Assembly: GCF_040222385.1 (NCBI RefSeq)
Contig: NZ_JAVKDF010000017.1
Coordinates: 186,001-250,000 of the forward strand
DNA from: Imperialibacter sp040222385
GTDB lineage: Bacteria > Bacteroidota > Bacteroidia > Cytophagales > Cyclobacteriaceae
DNA: 64,000 nucleotides
Direction: 5' to 3'
Positions 54,601-61,796 of this stretch are shown piece after piece. A program made the position numbers and the translations under genes. Each line of letters opens with the position of its first letter. Position 1 is the stretch's first letter. The notes beneath the pieces were generated by a model, which did no database searches, was not told the origin of the DNA, and saw nothing but the letters and a program-made list of their open reading frames with translations.

Positions 54601-54878
54601 TGCTGGTAGGGCTTGTAGCCCACAAATGAAATCGTTACGGTATAAGGTCCGCCTACCTGCATTCCGGAAATACGGAAATAACCTTCCACATCCGAAACAT
54701 TGCCATACTGGGATCCAGTTGGTGTGTGCACAGCAAGCACGGTAGCACCTGGCAGGGCAACCCCATTTGCGTCTACCACCTGCCCGTTAAGCGCAGAAGT
54801 GGTGGTACCTTGCCCGAAAAGCGTCGAAAACGAAGCCGTAATCAACAGTGTCAGAGCCAATTGTAAAATTCGCCTCAT
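51654..54878 (-). CDS. Oar-like TonB-dependent outer-membrane receptor
   Basis: The 1074-residue protein has a signal peptide (FGQ-GTT), an N-terminal carboxypeptidase regulatory-like domain (about 28-115, LNGQVVDANGVALPGATVLA), a plug domain (VEIIASGNDVFDGNKTG), and a 22-strand barrel ending in MQIGLRYIFK with a near-terminal aromatic. It resembles Oar of Myxococcus (TonB receptors that import large or peptide substrates). No SusD partner or other nutrient genes flank it, so it is not part of a polysaccharide-utilisation locus here. It has its own -7 box and terminator. Confidence 0.93.
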   Translation of the reverse strand: MRRILQLALTLLITASFSTLFGQGTTTSALNGQVVDANGVALPGATVLAVHTPTGSQYGNVSDVEGYFRISGMQVGGPYTVTISFVGYKPYQQSGVFLTLGQTFRIKSVLEEESTQLEGVEIIASGNDVFDGNKTGQSTIIDEGTINTLPTVSRSLTDFTRLNPLVNIQGDAIEIAGMNNRYNAIYIDGAVNNDVFGLAASGTNGGQTGVSPISIDAIEQFQVAVAPFDVTQSGFAGGSINAVTRSGTNEFEGSAYGFIRNQKLSGKTPTDDKDFEREQLDEFTAKTMGFRIGGPIVKNKVFFFANAEMQRDETPRPFNAATYTGDASIADIQALVTKLKSEYGYDPGTYTNNASYLNSDKVIAKIDWNLSKNHKLSVRHSYVKAENLQANQSGTTSINFQNASVYFPSTTNSSALELKSNFGSNMSNHLTIGATFVNDDRDQAGDPFPFVRISDGAGSIAFGSEEFSTANQLKQDVITVTDNFQIFKGRHTFTIGTHNEFYKSYNLFIRQAFGSYNYDSLSGFMNNLNADNYNVSYSLVDTKVGDGSAGAAEFGGMQLGVYGQDEFQATDRLKLTLGLRIDMPIFGDETLENTAFNTTTAGLIEAAGYDLKGAKTGEFIGSSILFAPRFGFNYDVTGDRSTQLRGGLGIFNSRIPLVWPGGAYNNNGLTVGGDFRTNVPFNSQWDGQPRNVAPGQGSPSGQIDLFASDFKLPQVFKANLAVDQKLPWGMVGSFEALYTKFLNNIFYENLNIRPAATQLSGTPDDRNKYNRSSPVDPTYTGIYLASNTNKGYTYNLSATVAKPFSNGFTSSLSYTWNDAFSVYDGTSSQNSSQWRGLHSVNGRNVFDEAMRSDFSMGSRVIAQLSYRKEYLGFGASQISLFYNGQSGRTYSYIYDDSGNLTREDSRERSLVYIPATQSDINLVSTSSYTVSPAEQWADLDAFIKSDKYLSEHRGEYADRNQSRSPFEGVVDFRFLQDFYIQTASGKRNTLQVSLDIFNITNLINQDWGRRYFVSDGGNFQSAELLRFEGWADAAQTVPNFTYRKGADYQPWQIDDSGFQSSRWQMQIGLRYIFK

Positions 54879-54929
54879 AATTTGTTTTTTTGGTTGTCAA
54901 TTAATTTTCACGGTTGAGAAAATATGGTG

Positions 54930-54937
54930 CAAAGCTA
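54930..54937 (-). promoter_or_regulatory. Bacteroidota -7 box (TAGCTTTG) for the TonB receptor gene
   Basis: On the minus strand TAGCTTTG followed by C matches TAnnTTTGC. The transcript would start near 54923, giving a 45-nt leader. No clear -33 box is present. Confidence 0.5.
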
Positions 54938-55318
54938 AGGCATACATGTTTTTACACCAGTATGAAAAGATTAACTTTTCGATATGAATGAAATTAAATT
55001 TTAACGAAAGATTAACCCTAAAACGCCTTGTTAAACAATGCTTTAGATTCAAGTTATTCTTTTGACCAGATCAATTTCTTTAGTATAAAACCCTGCTATA
55101 AAGTGATGTTGCCAAAGATAAATTGACCCGAACCTTCAGGCCAGTCAACTTAAGTCAAGAATTTCTACTATCCCGGTGCGCATTAAGACTACTGTCGCCA
55201 ACCGAAAAATTAAGGGGATGTTATTTAATTGTTAAGATAAGGTGCGGAAAAACAAATAGCAAAACACTTTGGAATGGTTTTAAGGGAACCCATTTTTTCA
55301 TGTTCTAATTCTATTTTT

Positions 55319-55352
55319 TTTGGTGTGGTAAAAATTCAAAAGCTTATATTTG
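55319..55352 (+). promoter_or_regulatory. Promoter (TTTG, 22 bp, TATATTTG) giving a leaderless mRNA
   Basis: TTTG at 55319-55322 and TATATTTG at 55345-55352 are separated by 22 bp. Counting the last G as -7 puts the transcript start at 55359, one base before the ATG at 55360. Confidence 0.6.
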
Positions 55353-55359
55353 TGCCTAT

Positions 55360-55872
55360 ATGGAGTTGACAGATCACCGCTTTTTTCCCTACGACAAAAA
55401 CCTTATATTAAAGCAAGCCCAGGCCCATCTGGAAGCCGACCTTCTCACGGAGCTGATCTCAATTTCAAAAAGTGCCTATCAGCAGGTTTATAACCCATTG
55501 GGGCTCAACGACGACACTTCGCTGCGCATTGAAAGCTACGAAAAAAACCAGCTCATTTATCTCCATACCTTCTACACTTCTCTGTGTGGAATCTACAGAT
55601 ACAAATACGGCAACAACCAACTTGAGCTCATCTGGGACGGCAGCAGTCACTTCGAAAAGTATTCTAAAGAATGGACGGAACGATTTGTAATCTGGTGCAC
55701 TGAATTTGGGCAAAACCCTCAATTCCTTAAAGCCGTGCTGGCCGCCACCGTTTTTTGCAAAAACAGAAGACAAGGGGAGCTTGCTGAAAACCGCTTGCGG
55801 GTATTTTTAAATAGCCAGTTTGAGGTGCGGGTTCACAAAGTAAGAGGCATAGTGCCCATGAAAGTGGCCTAG
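55360..55872 (+). CDS. Hypothetical protein, probably translated from a leaderless mRNA
   Basis: The 170-residue protein has no signal peptide and no motif I recognise. It is rich in aromatic residues, with the segment SLCGIYRYKYGNNQLELIWDG near the middle and a basic C-terminus (VRVHKVRGIVP). Its only suitable start is the ATG at 55360, just 7 bp after a good -7 box, so the mRNA may lack a leader. It converges on the acylphosphatase gene with a 4-bp overlap. Function unknown. Confidence 0.75.
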   Translation: MELTDHRFFPYDKNLILKQAQAHLEADLLTELISISKSAYQQVYNPLGLNDDTSLRIESYEKNQLIYLHTFYTSLCGIYRYKYGNNQLELIWDGSSHFEKYSKEWTERFVIWCTEFGQNPQFLKAVLAATVFCKNRRQGELAENRLRVFLNSQFEVRVHKVRGIVPMKVA

Positions 55873-56138
55873 TGCCTGATCAAAAATACGTTGTGATGCT
55901 TTAAATCGACCTCAATACGTTCTATGCTGTCAACCTTGGCGTGCAGAGGCCCCTTCTTACACCAGGCCATTAAATCAATCAGTTTGTCCTTGGTGCCCTC
56001 GGCTTCTATTAATACGCTGCCGTCCACCTCATTCTTCACCCATCCCTTCACGCCCAGTTCATCGGCCACGGTTTTAGTGCTGGCTCTGTAAAAGACACCC
56101 TGCACCTTGCCCACCACACGTATTTGATAACAGACCAT
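55869..56138 (-). CDS. acyP: Acylphosphatase
   Basis: Acylphosphatase hydrolyses acyl phosphates such as 1,3-bisphosphoglycerate and acetyl phosphate. The 89-residue protein has the phosphate-binding loop GKVQGVFYRAST with its catalytic arginine, the catalytic asparagine in GWVKNEVDGSV, and the normal length of the family. The deoC gene lies about 85 bp upstream on the same strand. Confidence 0.96.
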   Translation of the reverse strand: MVCYQIRVVGKVQGVFYRASTKTVADELGVKGWVKNEVDGSVLIEAEGTKDKLIDLMAWCKKGPLHAKVDSIERIEVDLKHHNVFLIRH

Positions 56139-56222
56139 CTAACAATTGCCGGTTTAGGATTGAAAAATGAAAATTCCAATTCAAAAATCAAACAGCCTTG
56201 TGGAAATAAATGAGAACGAAGT

Positions 56223-56885
56223 TCAGGAGGGCTTTAAAAGCTCACTAACAATGGCCACGCCGGACGAAGTGCCAATCCGGTCAGCGCCTACAGTGATCAG
56301 CTCTATCGTTTGCGCCAAAGTTTTGATGCCGCCTGAAGCTTTGATCCCTACATGGGATGGCAATATCTCTCTGAGCAGTTTAATATGCTCAACCTTTGCT
56401 CCGGCACCCGCAAAGCCAGTACTGGTTTTAACAAAGTCAGCGCCAGCATCTTTGGCAGTTGTAGCTGCTTTTTCTATTTCTGCGTCTGTCAGGTAAGCCG
56501 TTTCGATAATCACTTTCAATATGGCCTCTTGCTCATGAACTAGTTTAGCTACTTTAGCCAACTCAATCTTGAACCAGGGGTGGTTCATTTTGAAAGCAGA
56601 AATGTTCATTACTATGTCTATTTCTGTTGCGCCATCCCTCAATGCCAATCTGGCTTCTTCAAGTTTAGTTTCGGTCATCTGGTAGCCCAGTGGAAAACCA
56701 ACTACTGTTACGAGTTGAATATCTTCGGATCCAATCTCCCGCTGCGCTCTTTTCACCCAAAAGGGCGGCACACATACCCCACAAAAGCCATAGGCTTTAG
56801 CTTCGGACACCAATTGGTCAATGTCTTTGTCGGACAATGTCGGGTGTAAAAGAGTATGCTCAATGCACCTGGCTATGTGCTGCAT
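56223..56885 (-). CDS. deoC: Deoxyribose-phosphate aldolase
   Basis: DeoC splits 2-deoxyribose 5-phosphate to glyceraldehyde 3-phosphate and acetaldehyde in deoxynucleoside breakdown. The 220-residue TIM-barrel protein has EHTLLHPTLS at the N-terminus, VVGFPLGYQ, EIDIVMNI with the catalytic aspartate, the Schiff-base lysine in DFVKTSTGFAGAGA and the second lysine in GIKASGGIKT. Length is normal. It lies alone between the acyP gene and a small secreted-protein gene on the same strand. Confidence 0.95.
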   Translation of the reverse strand: MQHIARCIEHTLLHPTLSDKDIDQLVSEAKAYGFCGVCVPPFWVKRAQREIGSEDIQLVTVVGFPLGYQMTETKLEEARLALRDGATEIDIVMNISAFKMNHPWFKIELAKVAKLVHEQEAILKVIIETAYLTDAEIEKAATTAKDAGADFVKTSTGFAGAGAKVEHIKLLREILPSHVGIKASGGIKTLAQTIELITVGADRIGTSSGVAIVSELLKPS

Positions 56886-56924
56886 GCGCTATAATCAGAA
56901 CTGGAATATTTTAGAGCAATGTTA

Positions 56925-57263
56925 TTAGTGGACAATTCCGCATTCTTTACAGAATTTACGTTTGCCGAGTGGTCTTTTCTTAGGTGGCTTTTTGTGCCCA
57001 AAATAGGACTGGTCGGAATACTGCGGCTTTTCCATTTCTCTCGCCGCTTTTCTGTCGGCTTTTGCGTTATCCTTCATCCGCTCTTGATATTCTGCGATAA
57101 GCTGGTCTTTCTTGCTCTTCCTTTTCTTCTTTACCTTCTTTATCTTTTGAGTAGAGTTATACTGAGAACCCTGTTTCTGTGCCGTATTTACCTCCCTTGA
57201 CGATTGAGCCGATGCCCCCCAGCTGAGAAAAAAGAAAAAGACGATTACACCAAAATACTTCAT
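56925..57263 (-). CDS. Small basic secreted protein
   Basis: The 112-residue product begins MKYFGVIVFFFFLSWGASAQ with a signal peptide cut after ASA. The mature part is strongly basic (KKVKKKRKSKKD, RKAAREMEK, KKPPKKRPLGKRK) and ends with CKECGIVH, a possible metal- or redox-active tail. I use the ATG at 57263, which gives a normal signal; an in-frame ATG at 57287 adds 8 residues. The function is not known. Basic short secreted proteins of this type are common in Bacteroidota. Confidence 0.65.
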   Translation of the reverse strand: MKYFGVIVFFFFLSWGASAQSSREVNTAQKQGSQYNSTQKIKKVKKKRKSKKDQLIAEYQERMKDNAKADRKAAREMEKPQYSDQSYFGHKKPPKKRPLGKRKFCKECGIVH

Positions 57264-57335
57264 ACACCAAAGATTATAATTATACATAACACTGCCTAAT
57301 TAACGGGCTATGTTTGAATATATTACCTTCAAGTC

Positions 57336-57809
57336 TCAGGCGGCTTTGTCGTCAGAAATAGCGGTAACATCCATGAGTGTAGCTGCCGATGCTATCTCGA
57401 AGTTATGGACTATTTTGGTCATGATCCGATGCAAATGCGCATAATCTTCTTCATTCAGGCCTTCCCAACCCTGGTTTCGAAAGTCATCCACTACAGGTTT
57501 GAGCTGTGTAATGAGTGTCTCTCCTTCAGCAGTTAATCCCACGCTGAATTTCCTCCTGTCATTGGGGTCGGCCTTCCTCACCACCAGGCCCTTTTGGCCA
57601 AGCAAATCTATAATGCGGGTGACAGTTGGGGGATCCTTGTACACGGCTTCCACAACCGCCACCTGCGACTTAGGCCCAGTAGCCAGCTTATCGAGAACTA
57701 CCCACTGGTCAACCGTTAAGTCAGCTCCCGAGAGTTGCAGCTTTCGCTGAAACGCCTGTTTTATTTGGCGGGAGGCTACTTCAATAAGAAATCCATATTT
57801 ATTCTGCAT
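57336..57809 (-). CDS. MarR-family regulator downstream of hpd
   Basis: The 157-residue winged-helix protein has the MarR fold: the dimerisation helix at the N-terminus, the recognition region PPTVTRIIDLLGQKGLVVRKA, and the wing DPNDRRKFSVGLTAEG. It follows hpd by 21 bp on the same strand, so both are likely cotranscribed. A palindrome overlapping the hpd promoter is a good candidate for its own binding site, implying autoregulation that is relieved by an aromatic ligand, as known for MarR and HpaR-type proteins. Confidence 0.92.
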   Translation of the reverse strand: MQNKYGFLIEVASRQIKQAFQRKLQLSGADLTVDQWVVLDKLATGPKSQVAVVEAVYKDPPTVTRIIDLLGQKGLVVRKADPNDRRKFSVGLTAEGETLITQLKPVVDDFRNQGWEGLNEEDYAHLHRIMTKIVHNFEIASAATLMDVTAISDDKAA

Positions 57810-57830
57810 GTATCAGCAATTGGAGGGGAA

Positions 57831-58964
57831 CTACAATGTTCCCCTTAGCTCTTGTTCTCGTTCTATCGCTTCAAATAATGCCTTGAAGTTTCCTTTGCCA
57901 AAGGATTTGGCCCCTTTTCTTTGGATGACCTCGAAAAACATGGTCGGCCGAGGCTCTACTGGCTTGGTAAAAATTTGCAGTAGGTAGCCTTCGTCGTCTC
58001 GATCGACAAGAATGCCAAGCTTCTTCAAAGGCTCTAGATCTTCATCAATATGACCTACCCTATCCAACAAGTCATCGTAATAGGTAGTGGGAACATTTAG
58101 AAACTCAACACCTCTACTCTGAAGCTGCGTAACTGTTTCAATGATGTCATCGGTCGCAACGGCAATATGTTGAATGCCTGACCCGTTGTAAAAATCCAGG
58201 TACTCCTCCACCTGCGATTTCTTCGCACCGTCGGCTGGCTCATTGATCGGGAATTTTACCCTACCATTGCCATTGCTCATCACTTTGCTCATAAGAGCGG
58301 TATATTCTGTAGAAATGTCTTTATCATCGAAAGACACCAGCTGAGCAAATCCCATCACATTGGCATAGAAGTCGACCCACTGATTCATTTCTCCCCAGCC
58401 TACGTTTCCTACCATGTGGTCAACATACTTTAAGCCAATGGGTTTAGGGTTGTAGCTGCTCTTCCATGGCTTAAAACCCGGCAGAAAAACGCCGGTATAG
58501 TTTTTTCTTTCGACAAAAATGTGAACAGTATCTCCATAGGTATAAATACCTGAGCGAACCACTTCGCCATTTTCGTCCTTTTCAACTTGCGGCTCCATGA
58601 ATGGCTTGGCGCCCCTTGCTGTTGTTTCTTCGAAGGCTTTAGTTGCGTCTTCAACCCAAAGTGCCACCACCTTCACACCATCGCCATGCTTATCGATGTG
58701 TCTGCCGATTTCGGTATCTGCCTTTAAGGGGGTTGTCAGCACCAGGCGGATCTTGTCCTGCACCAGCACATAGGAAGTCCTGTCCTTCACACCTGTTTCC
58801 AGCCCACAAAAAGCCAGCGATTGAAAGCCAAAGGCTGTTTTGTAGTAATGTGCTGCTTGCAAAGCGTTACCAACATAAAGCTCCAGATAGTCTGTGCCCA
58901 ACAGGGGCAGAAAATCCTCCGGTGCCTCAATTGTGTTTTGATGAGAATGATCTAAAATATTCAT
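57831..58964 (-). CDS. hpd: 4-hydroxyphenylpyruvate dioxygenase
   Basis: HPPD is an iron(II) oxygenase that turns 4-hydroxyphenylpyruvate into homogentisate in tyrosine breakdown. The 377-residue protein has two glyoxalase-fold halves and the metal ligands His in KYVDHMVGNV, His in GIQHIAVATDD and Glu in MFFEVIQRKG, with the C-terminal FGKGNFKALFEAIEREQ gating helix. The homogentisate dioxygenase and later genes are not adjacent. A promoter with a palindrome lies directly upstream. Confidence 0.97.
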   Translation of the reverse strand: MNILDHSHQNTIEAPEDFLPLLGTDYLELYVGNALQAAHYYKTAFGFQSLAFCGLETGVKDRTSYVLVQDKIRLVLTTPLKADTEIGRHIDKHGDGVKVVALWVEDATKAFEETTARGAKPFMEPQVEKDENGEVVRSGIYTYGDTVHIFVERKNYTGVFLPGFKPWKSSYNPKPIGLKYVDHMVGNVGWGEMNQWVDFYANVMGFAQLVSFDDKDISTEYTALMSKVMSNGNGRVKFPINEPADGAKKSQVEEYLDFYNGSGIQHIAVATDDIIETVTQLQSRGVEFLNVPTTYYDDLLDRVGHIDEDLEPLKKLGILVDRDDEGYLLQIFTKPVEPRPTMFFEVIQRKGAKSFGKGNFKALFEAIEREQELRGTL

Positions 58965-58977
58965 AATGGGTATATTG

Positions 58978-59007
58978 TTGTTATACTAACTATTAGTAAT
59001 ATAACAA
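58978..59007. promoter_or_regulatory. Palindromic MarR-type operator upstream of hpd
   Basis: TTGTTATA (58978-58985) and TATAACAA (59000-59007) are perfect inverted 8-bp arms, 14 bp apart. The site overlaps the hpd -7 box and the predicted transcript start at 58998, a position at which bound repressor would block transcription. The nearest regulator is the MarR gene 21 bp after hpd. Confidence 0.7.
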
Positions 59008-59035
59008 AACTAACTCTTTGCTTTGAAGTTTCAAA
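59005..59035 (-). promoter_or_regulatory. Promoter of hpd-marR (TTTG, 19 bp, TAGTTTTG)
   Basis: On the minus strand TTTG at 59035-59032 and TAGTTTTG at 59012-59005 are separated by 19 bp, a full match to the Bacteroidota promoter. The predicted transcript start is 58998, giving a 34-nt leader before the ATG at 58964. Confidence 0.75.
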
Positions 59036-59131
59036 ACGTTGAAGTTCATACCCTCTAACTACCGTTCCTATAAGCTGTTATGCCCAAGCCTTTCTATCTT
59101 TCGTAATTAGATAAGTTATAAAATCTATCTC

Positions 59132-60244
59132 ATGAAGAAACTCTTACTTACCCTTGCCTGTGGTCTTCTTGTTTTTTCGCAAGCACTGGCACAAAAAGTG
59201 GACACAGAAATGATCATGGACTGGGAGAAATATGATCCCCCGTCAACACTGGTTGTGCCGGAACACCCGTTGACAAAATCGAAGTACCCGTTTGTAGATG
59301 TCCACAATCACCAATTCAGAATGAATCAGCAGGATCTTGCTCCTTTAGTGAAGGAAATGGATGATTTGAACATGGGTGTGATGGTCAATTTGAGCGGAAG
59401 GGGACGGGGAAGCCGTGGATATTTGCTGGAGGTGCTGGATAACGTAAAGAAAAACTCGCCCAACAGGTTCATCATTTTCACTAACCTTGATTTTACAGGC
59501 ATAGATGACCCGGAATGGGGTAAAAAGGCTGCGGCCTCTCTTGAAGAAGATGTGAAAGCGGGAGCTAATGGCTTGAAAATTTATAAAAGTCTCGGCTTTA
59601 GTGTTACAGACGGCTCGGGGAAACGGGTGGCTGTGGATGATCCAAGAATTGACCCTGTTTGGGCAAAATGCGGTGAACTGGGGATACCTGTGCTGATACA
59701 CTCTGCAGATCCAAAGTCGTTCTGGGACGACTATGATGAAAATAACGAGCGGTGGCTTGAGCTAAAAACACACCCGAACCGTAAGCGCTCTGCTACCGAT
59801 CCGGTTCCGTGGGAGCAAATTATAGAGGAGCAGCACAACGTGTTTAAGAAACACAAGAAGACAACCTTCATTAATGCTCACTTTGGCTGGTACGCCAACG
59901 ACCTGGCTACACTAGGCAAGCTGCTGGACGAAATGCCAAATATGTATACTGAGATTGGCGCTATTATCGCCGAGCTTGGCAGGCAGCCAAGAGCAGCCAA
60001 AGCATTCTTCACGAAGTATCAGGACAGGATTTTATTTGGCAAGGATGCTTACAATCCGGAGGAATACTACACCTACTTCAGAGTGCTGGAAACAGCCGAT
60101 GAGTATTTTCCCTACTACAAAAAGTACCATGCCTTCTGGAGAATGTATGGGCTGGATTTACCTGATGAGGTGCTAAAGAAAGTGTACTATAAGAACGCTC
60201 TCAAAATCATTCCTAATATTGACAAGAGTGTGTTTCCTAAGTAA
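59132..60244 (+). CDS. Secreted amidohydrolase-superfamily protein (ACMSD-like fold)
   Basis: The 370-residue protein has a signal peptide (QALAQ-KV) and a TIM-barrel amidohydrolase domain with the HxH motif in FVDVHNHQF, Lys in GLKIYKSLG, His in VLIHSADP, His in FINAHFGWY and the catalytic Asp in LFGKDAYNPE. These are the ligands of the amidohydrolase-2/ACMSD group, so a metal hydrolase or decarboxylase acting in the periplasm is likely. It is divergent from hpd across 167 bp, and lies in the same aromatic-rich neighbourhood, but the substrate is unknown. A strong terminator follows. Confidence 0.9.
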   Translation: MKKLLLTLACGLLVFSQALAQKVDTEMIMDWEKYDPPSTLVVPEHPLTKSKYPFVDVHNHQFRMNQQDLAPLVKEMDDLNMGVMVNLSGRGRGSRGYLLEVLDNVKKNSPNRFIIFTNLDFTGIDDPEWGKKAAASLEEDVKAGANGLKIYKSLGFSVTDGSGKRVAVDDPRIDPVWAKCGELGIPVLIHSADPKSFWDDYDENNERWLELKTHPNRKRSATDPVPWEQIIEEQHNVFKKHKKTTFINAHFGWYANDLATLGKLLDEMPNMYTEIGAIIAELGRQPRAAKAFFTKYQDRILFGKDAYNPEEYYTYFRVLETADEYFPYYKKYHAFWRMYGLDLPDEVLKKVYYKNALKIIPNIDKSVFPK

Positions 60245-60261
60245 TTGAAATAATTATTTCC

Positions 60262-60297
60262 GGGTGAACATTCGTGCGAATGTTCACCCTTTTTTTG
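60262..60297 (+). terminator. Intrinsic terminator after the amidohydrolase gene
   Basis: A perfect 13-bp stem with GGGTGAACATTCG and CGAATGTTCACCC is followed by eight T. It reaches the last base of the convergent cytochrome gene and probably stops both. Confidence 0.93.
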
Positions 60298-61767
60298 CTA
60301 AAAGTACGGCCCCTCTTCAAAAAGAATCTTCAATCCCGGCTTGTTCTTTCTAAGTGCTTCGACCACCTGCGGTGTGCATTTGGTGCCAAGCAAGTACACC
60401 TCCTTCAGGCTCGGGAACTTCAGTAGATCTAAAGCAGCCTTGTCATCAATTTTGGTGAAAGAAAGATTGAGAGTCTCAAGGTTTGGCATTTGCATCAGGT
60501 AGATAAATCCTGACCCATCAATATTTGTTTTCTGGAGGAAGAGCTCCTTTACGTTTGTCATTTGGCTGATGTGGTACAACCCATCGTCATTGATGCTACT
60601 GGAGACGATGGAAAGCCGGCTGAAAGCGTCATTGTAAGGAGCCAGTTCCCTGAACTGGTCATTAGAAAAAGGAGCCGGTGGAAATTTCACTCTCAGGCTA
60701 AAAAGGCCTGGTTCAAGGCTGTCGGGTGCAATGGCGACGTTCAGCTTTTCAGCTACTATTTTCAGTTCTTGGGTTATCTCCTTCAATTTTAAGTCGGCCA
60801 TGGTCTGCCTGCGGCGGTACTTTGTCAGCTGAGGCAGAAGTTCGTTAGCAACTCCGGCAATTTCGGGTTGTGCTTGAAGCTCTGTCACTTTCTGCTCGGG
60901 GGAGGCCCCAGAAGTAATCCAGTATTTAAGCAATTCAATTTCCTGCTCACTCATGGGTGACTGCCCTTCCGGGGGCATTACGTCATCGTGGTCAGCGGGA
61001 AGGGTCACTCTGTTGAATAGCTCGCTTTGCTCCAAATCTTCAGGCGTTATGAGTGCCAGCCCACTGTCGCCTCCTTTCGCAATACTTTGCAGGGAACTCA
61101 TGGTGAGTCCGCCTTTTGACCGGGACTGATTGTGGCAGCTCATGCATTTGGCCTCGAAAATAGGGCTTATCATATCGTCGTACACCAGCATCTCCTCAAC
61201 CTCTTTGTTACCGCTTGCTTCTTCCTGAAAAACGAGAGGAATGTATTCGGTAAGGTAGTCCTTACCGTGGGTGATGGAGCCTCCGATATGTCCGGTGAAA
61301 CCTATCGACAGATTAGTAAGCACCAGGAGGCCAATATAGAATGGGTAGACTGGCGTAAAGCGCTGAGACAGTAAATACAGCCCGATTACAAAAAATACGC
61401 CTGCCCCGCTCACCGTAGCTCCCCAAAAATGCTGCTCCATCAGCTCTCCCGAATACTCTCCGCCAACAAAAAGGAAATAGCCAGCCAGAATGGCAATCAA
61501 TGCCGTGAAAGCAGAGGCCGCAAGCAACGATAGCTGAAGGCCGGGGGCGTTAGGAACGAATTTGAACTTAATAGCCAGCTCCAGCATCAAAGCCAGGATA
61601 ATAAGGACTATAGGAAAATGCAGCACCAGGGGATGGAACCTCCCCAGCATCAAAAAGAAAACCGGCGCCTCAATTTTGCCAATAAATGGCAATCCCAAAA
61701 CAAGAACTCCGATAACAAACGAACAAACAACCAGCGCCGGATGCTTAACTAATGCTTCTACTCTCAA
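60298..61767 (-). CDS. DUF2231 membrane / planctomycete-type cytochrome c / leucine-rich repeat protein
   Basis: The 489-residue protein combines an N-terminal membrane domain (about 1-175, DUF2231-like, with GRFHPLVLHFPIV), a cytochrome-c-like domain with one haem motif CMSCH (about residue 213) and MPPEGQSPMSEQE as in planctomycete-type cytochromes, and a C-terminal run of leucine-rich repeats (about 385-480, NVKELFLQKTNID, NLETLNLSFTKID). The haem domain should face the periplasm. It is the last gene of a leftward group with DUF1552 and DUF1592 proteins (29-bp gap). Role unknown; electron transfer or sensing is possible. Confidence 0.88.
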   Translation of the reverse strand: MRVEALVKHPALVVCSFVIGVLVLGLPFIGKIEAPVFFLMLGRFHPLVLHFPIVLIILALMLELAIKFKFVPNAPGLQLSLLAASAFTALIAILAGYFLFVGGEYSGELMEQHFWGATVSGAGVFFVIGLYLLSQRFTPVYPFYIGLLVLTNLSIGFTGHIGGSITHGKDYLTEYIPLVFQEEASGNKEVEEMLVYDDMISPIFEAKCMSCHNQSRSKGGLTMSSLQSIAKGGDSGLALITPEDLEQSELFNRVTLPADHDDVMPPEGQSPMSEQEIELLKYWITSGASPEQKVTELQAQPEIAGVANELLPQLTKYRRRQTMADLKLKEITQELKIVAEKLNVAIAPDSLEPGLFSLRVKFPPAPFSNDQFRELAPYNDAFSRLSIVSSSINDDGLYHISQMTNVKELFLQKTNIDGSGFIYLMQMPNLETLNLSFTKIDDKAALDLLKFPSLKEVYLLGTKCTPQVVEALRKNKPGLKILFEEGPYF

Positions 61768-61796
61768 ATGCCAAACTAATTATAGGGTCTTGTTAA

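Larger units (their letters stand above)
54879..55359. other. AT-rich intergenic region with two divergent promoters
   Basis: The 481-bp gap contains no reading frame I accept. It carries the promoters of the TonB receptor gene (minus strand) and of the 55360 gene (plus strand). Base composition is clearly more AT-rich than the genes. I see no RNA structure or repeat. Confidence 0.5.

Noticed and set aside
51654..54878. Polysaccharide-utilisation locus built on the TonB receptor
   Set aside because: No SusD-like lipoprotein, glycoside hydrolase or anti-sigma partner lies next to it.
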